A stretch of 64,000 bases of DNA. Source: an uncultured Erythrobacter sp. Its GTDB lineage: Bacteria > Pseudomonadota > Alphaproteobacteria > Sphingomonadales > Sphingomonadaceae. The DNA is taken from the NCBI RefSeq assembly GCF_947499705.1, contig NZ_CANMPJ010000001.1:2515501-2579500 (forward strand), written 5' to 3'. The notes beneath the pieces are model-generated. The model was not told where the DNA came from. It did no database searches and saw nothing but the letters and a program-made list of their open reading frames with translations. Position numbers and translations under genes: made by a program. Positions 42,300-51,507 of this stretch are shown here, one piece after another; position 1 is the stretch's first letter; the number at the start of each line of letters is the position of its first letter.

Positions 42300-42881
42300 T
42301 TGATCGGTTTTTTCCTTATTGTTCTTGGGTCACTGCAATCCGGTGAGCCGGCTCGCACCGTGAACGACGCGGAGTTGGGACCAGCAGAAGAATTCACGAC
42401 ACCCGGCCCGGGAACAGTTTGCCTTCGCAATCTGGTTGTTCGACCATCAGAAGGACAGTCTGTTCAACTCATCTATTTGGGTATCCATTACGGCTCGGTT
42501 CAACTCAATTTGGCAAACGGAGACGAGATAGAGTTCACCGAAGGTGACAACTTCCTAGACCAGCGTAGCCGTGGCCAACGACCCGATTGGCGCCAGAAGC
42601 GCATGAACTTCTACCGGATTGACGACGAAGAGGGCGAAGTCAGGTACCAGATCGAAGGGCGCGGTGTTCGAACCCAATATGACGTCCGACCACGCGTCAT
42701 GGTCGCGGGTTCCAAACTCGTCGGAAATCGTTCGGACCGAAAGCTGTTCGATGTCGTGAACTTTGAAGAACCCGGCGAGGTTGAGTGCGACGTTCGCTAT
42801 GAATACGGATGGGGCGTAATTCTGGGCGATACTCCGCTCGAAACCAAGAATAATGATGCTGGGGAAAGCGAGGAGAATTGA
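42300..42881 (+). CDS. Hypothetical secreted protein inserted in the valine operon
   Basis: 193 residues from TTG 42300; a stop codon nine bases upstream fixes the limit. The N terminus (MIGFFLIVLGSLQSG) looks like a short signal peptide. The body is mainly beta (CLRNLVVRPSEGQSVQLIYL, NLANGDEIEFTEGDNF) and the C terminus acidic. No family recognised. It sits between the hydrolase and enoyl-CoA hydratase genes and is more AT-rich than either, so it may be an insertion into the operon. The ribosome site is weak. Confidence 0.6.
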   Translation: MIGFFLIVLGSLQSGEPARTVNDAELGPAEEFTTPGPGTVCLRNLVVRPSEGQSVQLIYLGIHYGSVQLNLANGDEIEFTEGDNFLDQRSRGQRPDWRQKRMNFYRIDDEEGEVRYQIEGRGVRTQYDVRPRVMVAGSKLVGNRSDRKLFDVVNFEEPGEVECDVRYEYGWGVILGDTPLETKNNDAGESEEN

Positions 42882-42882
42882 A

Positions 42883-43680
42883 GTGAGCAGTTACGACACA
42901 ATCACCGTCGAAACCGACGCGCAGGGCACCAAGGGTGTGACGCTGATGACGCTCAACCGGCCCAAGGCTTTGAACGCACTCAACTCGGTCGTCCTCGATG
43001 AGCTGATACAGGCATTCGCCGCCTATCAGGCCGATGACAGCCAACTTTGCGCGATCCTGACCGGTTCGGGCGACAAGGCATTCGCGGCGGGTGCTGACAT
43101 CAAAGAGATGTCCGACAAGGCCGCTGCCGATTTTTATCTCGACGATTTCTTCTCGCCGTGGACCAGCGAGATCGTGAAGAAGACCCGCAAGCCATGGATC
43201 GCGGCGGTCAACGGTTTTGCGCTAGGCGGCGGGTGCGAGCTGGCGATGATGGCCGACTTCATCATCGCCTCTGACAACGCAAAGTTTGGCCAGCCCGAGA
43301 TCAAGCTCGGCGTCGCTCCCGGCATGGGCGGATCACAGCGCCTGACCCGCGCCATCGGCAAGTCGAAGTCGATGGAAATGTGCCTGACCGGTCGGATGAT
43401 GGGCGCGGAAGAAGCGGAGCGCAGCAATCTCGTTGCCAAGGTCGTGCCGCATGCCGACCTGCTCGCCGAGACGCTCAAGACCGCTGGCGTCATCGCCGGA
43501 ATGCCGCCGATGGCGACCATCGCGAACAAGGAAATGGTCAATTCCGCCTTCGAAATGACGCTGGATCAGGGCCTGATCGTGGAGCGCCGTATCTTCCAGA
43601 TCCTCACCGCATCAGAGGATAAGCAGGAAGGCATGGCGGCATTCATCGAGAAGCGTGAGGGGAACTGGAAGGGACGGTGA
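42883..43680 (+). CDS. Enoyl-CoA hydratase
   Basis: 265 residues. Oxyanion loop AFAAGADIKEMSDKAAADFY, helix WIAAVNGFALGGGCELAMMA, and the two catalytic Glu positions in GQPEIKLGVAPGMGGSQRLT. LTGRMMGAEEAERSNLVAKV is standard. Probably hydrates methacrylyl-CoA in the valine route, though relatives act on crotonyl-CoA. GTG 42883 with AGGAG eight bases upstream is preferred over the ATG at 42853, which lies inside the preceding gene. Confidence 0.93.
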   Translation: MSSYDTITVETDAQGTKGVTLMTLNRPKALNALNSVVLDELIQAFAAYQADDSQLCAILTGSGDKAFAAGADIKEMSDKAAADFYLDDFFSPWTSEIVKKTRKPWIAAVNGFALGGGCELAMMADFIIASDNAKFGQPEIKLGVAPGMGGSQRLTRAIGKSKSMEMCLTGRMMGAEEAERSNLVAKVVPHADLLAETLKTAGVIAGMPPMATIANKEMVNSAFEMTLDQGLIVERRIFQILTASEDKQEGMAAFIEKREGNWKGR

Positions 43681-43691
43681 CCCATCAATTT

Positions 43692-43792
43692 TCGTCATTG
43701 CGAGGAACGCAGTGACGAAGCAATCCAGCGTCGAACCTGGCCGATAGAACAGAAACTGGATTGCCGCGCGGCTGCGCCGCTCGCAATGACGA
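43692..43792. repeat. Palindromic intergenic repeat (CGTCATTGCGAG family)
   Basis: Perfect 12-bp inverted repeat CGTCATTGCGAG (43693-43704) and CTCGCAATGACG (43780-43791), with an inner pairing of GAAGCAATCCAG-like and CTGGATTGC segments. Repeats beginning with this sequence are widespread between genes in alphaproteobacteria. It separates the hydratase from mmsB without interrupting the operon direction. Confidence 0.8.
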
Positions 43793-43811
43793 GATGGAGA
43801 GGAAATACCAC

Positions 43812-44681
43812 ATGAAAATCGCCTTTATCGGCCTTGGAAACATGGGCGGCGGCATGGCTGCCAACTTGGTAAAAGCGGGCCATGAGGTGCGCGCGTTCGA
43901 CCTATCCGAAGACGCTCTGGCGGCGGCCAAAGAGGCTGGTTGCGGGACGTTCGGAACCGCCAAAGAAGCCTGCGCAGAGGCCGAAGCAGTGGTCTCGATG
44001 CTGCCCAATGGTGCGATCGTGAAGCAAGTCTACTGGGACGATGTGATCGGTCACGCTCCCGAAGGTGCGATCATGCTCGATTGCTCGACCATCGACGTGG
44101 CGACCGCGCGCGAAGTGATAGAAGTGACCGAGGCACACAATTATCAGATGGTCGATGCACCGGTTTCGGGAGGTATTGCGGCTGCAAATGGCGGGACCCT
44201 TACCTTTATGGTCGGCGGCACCGAAGAGGCGTTCAAACGCGCCGAACCGATACTCAACGCGATGGGCAAGGCCGTCATCCATGCAGGCGATGCCGGGGCC
44301 GGACAGACGGCCAAGATCTGCAACAACATGCTGCTTGCGATCACCATGATCGGAACCGCCGAAGCGATGAAGATGGCGGAGAAGCTGGGGCTCGATCCGC
44401 AAAAATTCTACGAAATCAGCTCACAAAGCTCTGGCTATAACTGGTCGCTCAACGCCTACACACCGCTGCCCGGTGTGGGTGTGGAGAGCCCGGCCGACAA
44501 TGGTTATGCAGGCGGCTTTGCAACGCCCCTGATGGTGAAGGATTTGCGCCTCGCCATGGAAGCTGCCGAGACCGCCGATGCCGCCGTGCCGCTCGGTTCG
44601 CGCGCGGCTTCGCTCTATGAAGACTTTCTGGGCGCGGGCAACGAAGCGCTCGATTTCTCGGCGATCATCAAGACCTATTGA
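43812..44681 (+). CDS. mmsB: 3-hydroxyisobutyrate dehydrogenase
   Basis: 289 residues. Oxidises 3-hydroxyisobutyrate to methylmalonate semialdehyde with NAD. N-terminal Rossmann motif IAFIGLGNMGGGMAANLV; substrate signature VDAPVSGGIAAANGGTLTFM; catalytic Lys in GAGQTAKICNNMLLA. ATG 43812 has GAGAGGA upstream. It completes the valine set with the four upstream genes and with mmsA at 35124. Its stop overlaps the convergent Nmad3-like gene by seven bases. Confidence 0.95.
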   Translation: MKIAFIGLGNMGGGMAANLVKAGHEVRAFDLSEDALAAAKEAGCGTFGTAKEACAEAEAVVSMLPNGAIVKQVYWDDVIGHAPEGAIMLDCSTIDVATAREVIEVTEAHNYQMVDAPVSGGIAAANGGTLTFMVGGTEEAFKRAEPILNAMGKAVIHAGDAGAGQTAKICNNMLLAITMIGTAEAMKMAEKLGLDPQKFYEISSQSSGYNWSLNAYTPLPGVGVESPADNGYAGGFATPLMVKDLRLAMEAAETADAAVPLGSRAASLYEDFLGAGNEALDFSAIIKTY

Positions 44682-45406
44682 GCGGGTTCGTGGATTTGGG
44701 CGATCACGCGGTCAAGCCACTCTCGCGGTGCCTTGCGCCTGCCGACGTCAGCAACGAACTCCTGGCCGCGTGCAACGCTGCAAAGCTTGCCGCCCCGCAT
44801 CCAGCGGTCCTCGCGGTCGTGATACGATAACCCGCCGCGTTTGAGCCAAGCCGGGCGCTGCCACAGGCTCGGCGGGCCGCCGGGCACGGTCAGTCTCAAG
44901 GCATCGCTTGCTCGCGAGGCAAGCCGCCCTTCTCCACGCCAGATCACATCGTTTGAACTGTGCATCGCCAGAGCATGCGGATGGTCGAGATCGAGCACAT
45001 CCTGCGGAACGCCATCCGCGAGCGCGATCATCTCATCCACTTTCAGGTAGCCGAAAATCCGATGATGCGGCTCGCCGGTTTCTTCTTCTGCAAACAATCC
45101 GAAAAACACGAACACATCGCCCAAACTCACGCCTTGCCGCTCAAGGTGAGTTTGCGCCGCGCTGTGCTGTCCGAACACGCAGATATTGTCATCAGTGAAC
45201 ATGGGATCATGGTGGCACAAATCATCAGCGCTGATCCTTCCCTTGCTCGCTTTCGCGGCCAACGCGCCAAGCCCCAGATCCCCGTAAGTCGTACAAGATG
45301 CGGTCCCGGCCGGGATGGGCAAGCTCACCGGACGTCCGTCCACAATCGGCGACGGACCGCCGCCAGCGCTGCTGTCGAACCCCTTGCGAGAAAAGACGAT
45401 CTTCAT
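44675..45406 (-). CDS. Nmad3-like putative nucleotide-modification protein
   Basis: 243 residues. The N-terminal signature MKIVFSRKGFDSSAGGGPSP and DGRPVSLPIPAGTAS match proteins I recognise as nucleotide modification associated domain 3, proposed from genome context to act with modified bases. FVFFGLFAEEETGEPHHRIF in the middle and WKRGG-like aromatic positions at the C terminus are also typical. Biochemistry is not established. The frame is open to 45625, but the family begins at ATG 45406. It overlaps the start region of the divergent nucleotidyltransferase transcript. Confidence 0.65.
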   Translation of the reverse strand: MKIVFSRKGFDSSAGGGPSPIVDGRPVSLPIPAGTASCTTYGDLGLGALAAKASKGRISADDLCHHDPMFTDDNICVFGQHSAAQTHLERQGVSLGDVFVFFGLFAEEETGEPHHRIFGYLKVDEMIALADGVPQDVLDLDHPHALAMHSSNDVIWRGEGRLASRASDALRLTVPGGPPSLWQRPAWLKRGGLSYHDREDRWMRGGKLCSVARGQEFVADVGRRKAPREWLDRVIAQIHEPAQ

Positions 45407-45497
45407 CCCAATCGCCATGGCGTGCGACGAAAAGTTGCACAAGCGGCATCTTTCCTTGCTTTGCGCATCGCTTAGATTAGCGCTAAAGGCGCCCCCC

Positions 45498-46319
45498 ATG
45501 AGTGATCCAATTAACCAACAAAAAGTCACAGCCCTGATCATGGCAGGCAAGCGGTCGGGCGTGCTCGATCCACTCGCCGAACGGGCCGGTGTCGCGCAGA
45601 AATGCGTGGTCCCGGTGAATGGCATTGCGATGATCGAACGCGTTGTGAGTCAGGTTTCCGCATGTGACCGTGTCGGAGCGATCCGTATCGTCGCGCACGA
45701 ACCGGATGAGATTGCGCAGCAACCGACGATCGCCAAACTGCTGGCAGAAGGTCGCCTGACCTTCGCCGAAGGCAAGTTCAACATCGTGGACAGCGTATTT
45801 TCAGGCGCAGAGGGCGCAGACTTTCCTCTGATGATCACGACGGCAGACAATTGCCTGGTCACCCCGGAAGGATATTCCGAATTCATCGGCAAGTGCCTCG
45901 AGGCCGAAGCTGGCGGAGCCGCTGGCCTCGCGCGCAAGGAAGACGTGAGGGCGGCCGACCCTCAGGGGCAAGCAAAGTTCTATCAATTCAAGGACGGCGG
46001 ATACTCGAACTGCAACATGTATTGGCTCGGCAGCGAGCAGGCACTGAGCGCTGCCGAGATCATGCGCGAAGGTGGGCAGTTCGTGAAATTCCCGCGCCGG
46101 ATCATCAAAGCGTTCGGCCTGATGAACCTCATCAGGTTCCGCATGGGCACGGGCTCCAAGGAAAAGCTGTTCGACCAGATTTCACGTCGCTTCGGCATCA
46201 AACTGGTTCCGGTGGTGGTGTCCGATGGTCACTACGCAATCGATGTCGACAATGAACGCACCTACGCAGTGACCGAGAAAATCCTGAAACGCCGTGAGGG
46301 TGACGCCGCTGCCGGTTGA
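45498..46319 (+). CDS. MobA-like nucleotidyltransferase family protein
   Basis: 273 residues, GT-A-like NTP transferase fold. TALIMAGKRSGVLDPLAERA gives the nucleotide-binding loop, GVAQKCVVPVNGIAMIERVV the K-x-x-x-P segment, and FPLMITTADNCLVTPEGYSE the metal-binding D. It would transfer a nucleotide to a sugar phosphate or cofactor; the first loop is degenerate compared with MobA or GlmU. The flippase gene begins 21 bases downstream, suggesting cell-surface glycan or lipid synthesis. ATG 45498 with AAAGG nine bases upstream. Confidence 0.82.
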   Translation: MSDPINQQKVTALIMAGKRSGVLDPLAERAGVAQKCVVPVNGIAMIERVVSQVSACDRVGAIRIVAHEPDEIAQQPTIAKLLAEGRLTFAEGKFNIVDSVFSGAEGADFPLMITTADNCLVTPEGYSEFIGKCLEAEAGGAAGLARKEDVRAADPQGQAKFYQFKDGGYSNCNMYWLGSEQALSAAEIMREGGQFVKFPRRIIKAFGLMNLIRFRMGTGSKEKLFDQISRRFGIKLVPVVVSDGHYAIDVDNERTYAVTEKILKRREGDAAAG

Positions 46320-46340
46320 CCGGCGGCGGGCGCGCAGCGA

Positions 46341-47639
46341 ATGGGTCGTCTGTTCGCCAATATGGGCTGGCTGCTTGGCGGGCGCGGTATCAATGCCGTG
46401 CTCAGTCTGGTCTATCTCGCGCTCGCCACTCGCACGCTCGGCACCGAAGGTTTCGGATATTTTGCGTTAATCGTCGCTCTGGGGCAGACCGTGACCGGGA
46501 TCGCCAACTTCCAAACTTGGCAATTCGTGGTCCGCTGGGGAGCAAATGGGGAAGGCCCCGCCGAAGCCACAGGTTTTGCGATTGCGCTCGATTTGCTTTC
46601 GGTCGCGATGGGCACCGTATTGGCGGGGCTCCTCGTCTGGACCGCACAATTGTGGCTGCCGCTGCCAACAGAGCTGATGTGGCTAACCTTCGGCTATTGC
46701 ATCGTTTCACTGCTCTCGATCCGCACTACGCCAACCGGATTGCTCAGATTGCGCTTCAAGTTCGGCATCGCAACCGCCGCCGAGACTGTTCAGCCGGTAA
46801 TCCGCGCCATCGGCGCGCTGCTCGCTGTCGTATTCATGCCCAACGTGATGGGCTTCATCCTCGCTTGGGCAGCATCAGAGGTGACAGTCGCCCTTGCACT
46901 CTGGATCGTCGCAGCAAGGACGGAACGCATCGACCTGTCCAAGGTCAGCCTGACCCGTATTCCGCAAAAGCATGCCGATGCCTGGCGCTTCGTCTGGTCA
47001 ACCAACATGTCGGGAAGCCTGACTATCGCCAGCAAGCAAGTGATGATCCTGTTGGTCGGAGCGTTCGGCGGAGCGGCACTCGCTGGCGGGTTCCGGGTCG
47101 CGAGCCAATTGGGGCAAGCGCTGGTCACGCTTGCACAAGCCATCTCCAAAGCGATCCTGCCAGAGCTGGTACATGCCAAGGACGATGCGCTCGCGATCGC
47201 TCGCCGCATGGCCAATATCGCGCTGGTCGGCGGTGTAATCGCGGTCGGCGTCTCATTGCTGTTTGGTCGCTGGGGCTTGGAATTGATCGCGGGCGAAGAA
47301 TTCCGAGTGTTCTACTGGGCAATGGTGATCCTCTCGATTGCAGGCGCGGTCGAGCTTGTCGGGGCGAGCCTGGAATCACTGCTTGTCTCTGCCGGGCGCG
47401 CCGGCACGGCGTTCCTCGTGCGGGCGGTGCCAACAATTCTGGCCCTGGTGTTCCTGGATGCAGCCATCGACTGGAATGGCGCAAAGGGCGCAGCCTTCGC
47501 GGTGCTGGGATCAAGTTCGCTCGCGGTCGTCGGCTTCTATGTGGCGATCCTCAACCTGCGGGAGATCAAACTGGTGGTCGAGCCAGCGGAAACAGAACCC
47601 GGCGAAGCACCCCAGAAGGTCGCACCGCCCGCCGAATAA
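46341..47639 (+). CDS. Polysaccharide flippase (Wzx/MOP superfamily)
   Basis: 432 residues with about 12 hydrophobic helices. N-terminal GRLFANMGWLLGGRGINAVL and ATRTLGTEGFGYFALIVALG are typical of oligosaccharide flippases, which move undecaprenyl-linked sugars across the inner membrane. A hydrophilic tail (VVEPAETEPGEAPQKVAPPA) follows the last helix. Probably co-transcribed with the nucleotidyltransferase. No polymerase is adjacent, so the polysaccharide system is dispersed. Confidence 0.88.
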   Translation: MGRLFANMGWLLGGRGINAVLSLVYLALATRTLGTEGFGYFALIVALGQTVTGIANFQTWQFVVRWGANGEGPAEATGFAIALDLLSVAMGTVLAGLLVWTAQLWLPLPTELMWLTFGYCIVSLLSIRTTPTGLLRLRFKFGIATAAETVQPVIRAIGALLAVVFMPNVMGFILAWAASEVTVALALWIVAARTERIDLSKVSLTRIPQKHADAWRFVWSTNMSGSLTIASKQVMILLVGAFGGAALAGGFRVASQLGQALVTLAQAISKAILPELVHAKDDALAIARRMANIALVGGVIAVGVSLLFGRWGLELIAGEEFRVFYWAMVILSIAGAVELVGASLESLLVSAGRAGTAFLVRAVPTILALVFLDAAIDWNGAKGAAFAVLGSSSLAVVGFYVAILNLREIKLVVEPAETEPGEAPQKVAPPAE

Positions 47640-47648
47640 GGCTCCTAC

Positions 47649-48110
47649 TCAGCCATTTTTCATCGTGACGGTCTCGAATGCCAGTTCGACAGTATCGACC
47701 GCCACTTCATTGCTGTCGGATTTCAAGTCGGTACTGCTCACCTTGGTTGGGAACGCATTGGTCAGCTTCCAGACCATCGTCGGCGCACCCGCTTCATCAA
47801 GCAGCGAAATGGTGACCGTCTGACGATTGACCGTGTTCATCTTGACCTCGTTGAACCAATCCCAAAACACGTGGTCGTTGCAGAATAGGCCCCTTTTCAT
47901 AGTCACAATGCCGGATTTCTTGAGACCCGGCATATTGATCGGTGAAAACGCAGGCGAATTGCCATGGCGATACTCAATCACCTCGCTTTCGGCATCGAGA
48001 CCGCTGAGCTCCTGGAACGGGACCGGATCTGCGTCGCCGAACCTGACCTCGAAATGGAACTTGGGGAGTGGCCAGACCGAACCCGTTTGCGCCGATCCAT
48101 CATCCGCCAT
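47649..48110 (-). CDS. Orphan contractile-tail tube protein (gp19/Pvc1-like)
   Basis: 153 residues of the phage T4 gp19 / CIS tube family: FHFEVRFGDADPVPFQELSG, SEVIEYRHGNSPAFSP, MPGLKKSGIVTMKRGLF and a C-terminal beta strand (VELAFETVTMKNG). Such proteins stack into the inner tube of phage tails and contractile injection systems. No sheath, baseplate or ATPase gene is next to it. ATG 48110 has AGGAG eight bases upstream, so expression looks maintained. It sits between a flippase and the glycine cleavage operon. Confidence 0.85.
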   Translation of the reverse strand: MADDGSAQTGSVWPLPKFHFEVRFGDADPVPFQELSGLDAESEVIEYRHGNSPAFSPINMPGLKKSGIVTMKRGLFCNDHVFWDWFNEVKMNTVNRQTVTISLLDEAGAPTMVWKLTNAFPTKVSSTDLKSDSNEVAVDTVELAFETVTMKNG

Positions 48111-48121
48111 CGCTTGTTCTC

Positions 48122-49714
48122 CTACCCCTCGTCCGGCGCTTCCCAAGCCAGCTTGGGCTTTCTTGCCGCCGCTGTCTCATCGAGCCTGCGACGCGGTGCG
48201 TAGTACGGTGCCTGCTTGAGCGTTTCGTCACCGGCTAGCGCGCGCTCGGTCACGGATCGGAACGCGGTGATGAATTGGTCGATGCTCGCCTTGCTCTCGG
48301 TCTCGGTCGGTTCGACCAGCATCGCGCCGTGCACGACGAGCGGGAAATACACTGTCATCGGGTGGTAGCCTTCGTCGATCAGCCCCTTGGCGAGATCAAG
48401 AGTTGAAAGCCCACCGCCGAAATCCTTATCGCCAAACAGCGCCTCGTGCATGCACGGGCCGCTGTCTGCAAAGGGCGCGTAGAGGATGTCTTCAAGGCTG
48501 CGCAGGATGTAATTGGCGTTGAGCACGGCGTCTTCGGCAACCTGCTTTAGCCCATCGGCACCGTGGCTGAGCATATAGGTGAGCGCGCGTGTGAACATGC
48601 CCATCTGACCGTGGAACGCCGTCATCCGGCCAAAGTGGCTTAGCGGGCCGCCAAAATGCTCCCTGGCGAAAGTTTCGGCCTGTTCTTCTTCGACCAGATG
48701 GACAACGCCATCGGCGGTCCGCGCCGTGTATGGCAAAGGCATGAAGGGTGCGAGCGCTTCGGAAAGCACAACCGGCCCAGAACCCGGTCCACCGCCGCCA
48801 TGCGGAGTGGAGAAGGTCTTGTGCAAGTTGATATGCATCGCATCAACGCCAAGGTCGCCGGGGCGCACCTTGCCAACAATCGCATTGAAATTCGCACCGT
48901 CGCAATAGACGTAGCCGCCTGCTTCATGGACCGCATCGGAGATCTCTCGCAGATCCGGCTCGAACAAGCCGCAGGTGTTGGGATTGGTGATCATCACCGC
49001 TGCGACATCAGGGCCAAGTCGATCTTTGAGCGCTTGCAGGTCGACGCGGCCTGCGGGTGTCGCGGGGATATTTTCGACACGGTAATTTGCGAAGGCGGCG
49101 GTGGCTGGATTGGTGCCATGCGCGCTTTCGGGGACGAGGACGACTTCGCGGGCATCACCGCGCGCTTCCAAAGCAGCACGGATACACAGGATTCCGCAAA
49201 GCTCGCCATGTGCGCCCGCCTTGGGGCTCATCGCGACGGAGTGCATCCCGGTGAGATCGATCAACCAATGCGCCAGCTCGTTCATCACCTCCAGCGCTCC
49301 TGGTATGGTCGCGACCGGTTGCAATGGATGAATATCGGCAAAGCCGGGCAACCGCGCCATCTTCTCGTTGAGGCGCGGATTGTGCTTCATCGTGCAACTG
49401 CCGAGCGGGAAGAAACCGAGGTCAATCCCGTAATTCTGACGGCTGAGGCGCGTATAGTGGCGGACGGTCTCCGGCTCAGTCAGGCCGACCAGACCGATGG
49501 GTTCGGAGCGTTCGAGACCGGCAAGGCGGGTCGGTGCGTTTGCATCAAGCTCAGGCAAGTCCACACCGGTGACTTCTGCATGGCCAATCTCGAACAGCAG
49601 TGGCTCTTCCAGCATTAGCGCGTGGTTGCCGGTGGTGGTCGCCGGGCCGTTGTGGATGCCGTCTTCCGACACGGTCATTTCGGGCTTCCATCCGGATTTG
49701 TTCGGCGCGTTCAT
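48122..49714 (-). CDS. gcvPB: Glycine dehydrogenase (decarboxylating) subunit 2
   Basis: 530 residues; C-terminal half of the P protein, holding the PLP lysine in [20 protein letters not shown]. Also [20 protein letters not shown] and [15 protein letters not shown]. Together with GcvPA it decarboxylates glycine and passes the aminomethyl group to GcvH lipoamide. ATG 49714 overlaps the gcvPA stop as ATGA. Two-subunit GcvP is common in several bacterial groups. Confidence 0.96.
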   Translation of the reverse strand: MNAPNKSGWKPEMTVSEDGIHNGPATTTGNHALMLEEPLLFEIGHAEVTGVDLPELDANAPTRLAGLERSEPIGLVGLTEPETVRHYTRLSRQNYGIDLGFFPLGSCTMKHNPRLNEKMARLPGFADIHPLQPVATIPGALEVMNELAHWLIDLTGMHSVAMSPKAGAHGELCGILCIRAALEARGDAREVVLVPESAHGTNPATAAFANYRVENIPATPAGRVDLQALKDRLGPDVAAVMITNPNTCGLFEPDLREISDAVHEAGGYVYCDGANFNAIVGKVRPGDLGVDAMHINLHKTFSTPHGGGGPGSGPVVLSEALAPFMPLPYTARTADGVVHLVEEEQAETFAREHFGGPLSHFGRMTAFHGQMGMFTRALTYMLSHGADGLKQVAEDAVLNANYILRSLEDILYAPFADSGPCMHEALFGDKDFGGGLSTLDLAKGLIDEGYHPMTVYFPLVVHGAMLVEPTETESKASIDQFITAFRSVTERALAGDETLKQAPYYAPRRRLDETAAARKPKLAWEAPDEG

Positions 49715-51075
49715 GACAGCACTCCTTCGAGCTCAGTCGCGAGCGTTTCGATATCTTCCTCGGTGGTCAGTTCGGTCACAGTCACCAGCAGCGCGTGTTC
49801 GAGCGCTTCGACGCCCGGATAGAGCCGCCCGAGCGATACGCCGCCCAGTACGCCGCGATCCGCAAGCTCTCGCACTAAGTCGCGCGCGGGTTTGTCATCG
49901 AGCATCAGGGTAAACTCGTTGAAGAAGGCGTTGTTGAGCAGTTTCACGCCTGGCACTTTCTCCAGCCGGTCGGCGGCGAGGCACGCCAATCGGTGGTTCT
50001 CTGCCGCCAGCTCGCGCAAGCCCTTCTCACCCAGCAGCGTCATATGCACGCTGAACGCCAGCGCACACAGGCCGGAATTTGTGCAGATGTTCGAGGTCGC
50101 TTTCTCGCGGCGAATATGCTGCTCGCGAGTTGAGAGCGTCAGCACGAACCCGCGACGCCCTTCGGCATCCGTTGTTTCTCCGCAAAGCCGGCCCGGCATC
50201 TGGCGGACATGCTTCGGATTACGCACCGCGAACAGGCCGAGATACGGACCGCCAAACTGCAGACCGACACCGATGGCCTGCCCCTCGCCTACGACGATAT
50301 CCGCGCCCAGCTCGCCGGGAGATTGGATCGCGCCCAGAGCCACCGGCTCGGTGTTGACCGCGACCAGCAGCGCGCCCTTGGCATGCGCGGCTTCGGCGAC
50401 TTTGGATAGATCGCTGACCCGACCGAGAATGTCGGGATATTGCACGACCACGCAGGCGGTGTCTTCATCGATCCGGCTGATCAGGCCCTCAAGGTCCGGC
50501 TCGGTCTGGATCGCAGGTTGCGCATCGGCAATCGTGTCGCCAGTGAACTGCGCCATCGTTTTGACCACCTGCGCATAATGCGGATGCAGTGCGCCCGACA
50601 GAACCGCCCGTTTACGCTTGGTCACACGGCCCGCCATCGCGACCGCCTCCCAACACGCGGTCGAGCCATCATAGAGCGAGGCATTCGCTACAGCGCAGCC
50701 ATACAGGCGTGCAACCTGCGTCTGGAACTCGAACAGCATCTGCAACGTGCCCTGCGCGATTTCGGGCTGATACGGCGTGTAGGCGGTCAGGAACTCGCCG
50801 CGCTGGATCACGGTGTCGACGCTCGCCGGGATATGGTGGCGATATGCCCCCGCGCCGAGGAAGAACGGAGCATCGCCAGCGGCGACGTTCTTAGCCGCCA
50901 GCCCCTTCATATGCCGCTCAACCGCCATCTCGCTGGCATGCATCGGCAGATCGCGGATCGGACCATCAAGCCGCGCGACTTCGGGCACATCGACAAACAG
51001 ATCATCGATCGAGGATGCTCCAACGCGCTCCAGCATATCGGCGCGGTCGGTATCGGTGAGAGGCAGGTAACGCAT
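49711..51075 (-). CDS. gcvPA: Glycine dehydrogenase (decarboxylating) subunit 1
   Basis: 454 residues, N-terminal half of the P protein. [40 protein letters not shown] and [20 protein letters not shown] are diagnostic. It lacks the PLP lysine, which GcvPB provides. ATG 51075 (MRYLPLTD) is preferred to the TTG at 51081. The gene follows gcvH by about 55 bases in the same operon. Confidence 0.96.
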   Translation of the reverse strand: MRYLPLTDTDRADMLERVGASSIDDLFVDVPEVARLDGPIRDLPMHASEMAVERHMKGLAAKNVAAGDAPFFLGAGAYRHHIPASVDTVIQRGEFLTAYTPYQPEIAQGTLQMLFEFQTQVARLYGCAVANASLYDGSTACWEAVAMAGRVTKRKRAVLSGALHPHYAQVVKTMAQFTGDTIADAQPAIQTEPDLEGLISRIDEDTACVVVQYPDILGRVSDLSKVAEAAHAKGALLVAVNTEPVALGAIQSPGELGADIVVGEGQAIGVGLQFGGPYLGLFAVRNPKHVRQMPGRLCGETTDAEGRRGFVLTLSTREQHIRREKATSNICTNSGLCALAFSVHMTLLGEKGLRELAAENHRLACLAADRLEKVPGVKLLNNAFFNEFTLMLDDKPARDLVRELADRGVLGGVSLGRLYPGVEALEHALLVTVTELTTEEDIETLATELEGVLS

Positions 51076-51130
51076 GTTCAATAGCCTTGCAGGTTCGGTG
51101 CTGTAGCTGCGGAGATACGCAGAGCCGGCG

Positions 51131-51502
51131 TCAAAGGTTGTCGACGAACGCCTTGTAGCCCTTGTCGTCCATCAGCCCTTCGAGCTCGGCGCTGTCGCCG
51201 ATGGTCATGCGGAAGAACCAGCCTTCTTCCTCAGGCGAGGAATTTACCAACGCAGGTTCATCTTCGAGTGCGGAATTGCCTTCGGTCACTTCACCCGTGA
51301 TCGGAGCGTAGACATCGCTGGCGGCTTTGACGCTCTCGACCACCGCAGCATCGCCGCCCTTGTCGAGCATTGCGCCGACATCGGGCAATTCGACGAACAC
51401 GATGTCGCCCAGCTGCTCTTGCGCATAATCGGTGATGCCGACCGTGGCGCTATCGCCTTCGACGTCGATCCATTCATGTTCATCAGTGAAGTAACGCGGC
51501 AT
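51131..51502 (-). CDS. gcvH: Glycine cleavage system H protein
   Basis: 123 residues. [20 protein letters not shown] opens the lipoyl-type fold; the lipoylated lysine is in [35 protein letters not shown] is conserved. ATG 51502 has a GGAG-type ribosome site; the longer frame to 51589 runs into gcvT. Shuttles aminomethyl between P and T proteins. Confidence 0.96.
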   Translation of the reverse strand: MPRYFTDEHEWIDVEGDSATVGITDYAQEQLGDIVFVELPDVGAMLDKGGDAAVVESVKAASDVYAPITGEVTEGNSALEDEPALVNSSPEEEGWFFRMTIGDSAELEGLMDDKGYKAFVDNL

Positions 51503-51507
51503 AAAAT

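Noticed and set aside
46316..47668. 450-codon open frame on the plus strand overlapping the flippase
   Set aside because: It is a frame-shifted shadow: very Arg/Gly/His-rich, no domain, and the flippase frame has clear helices and family motifs.
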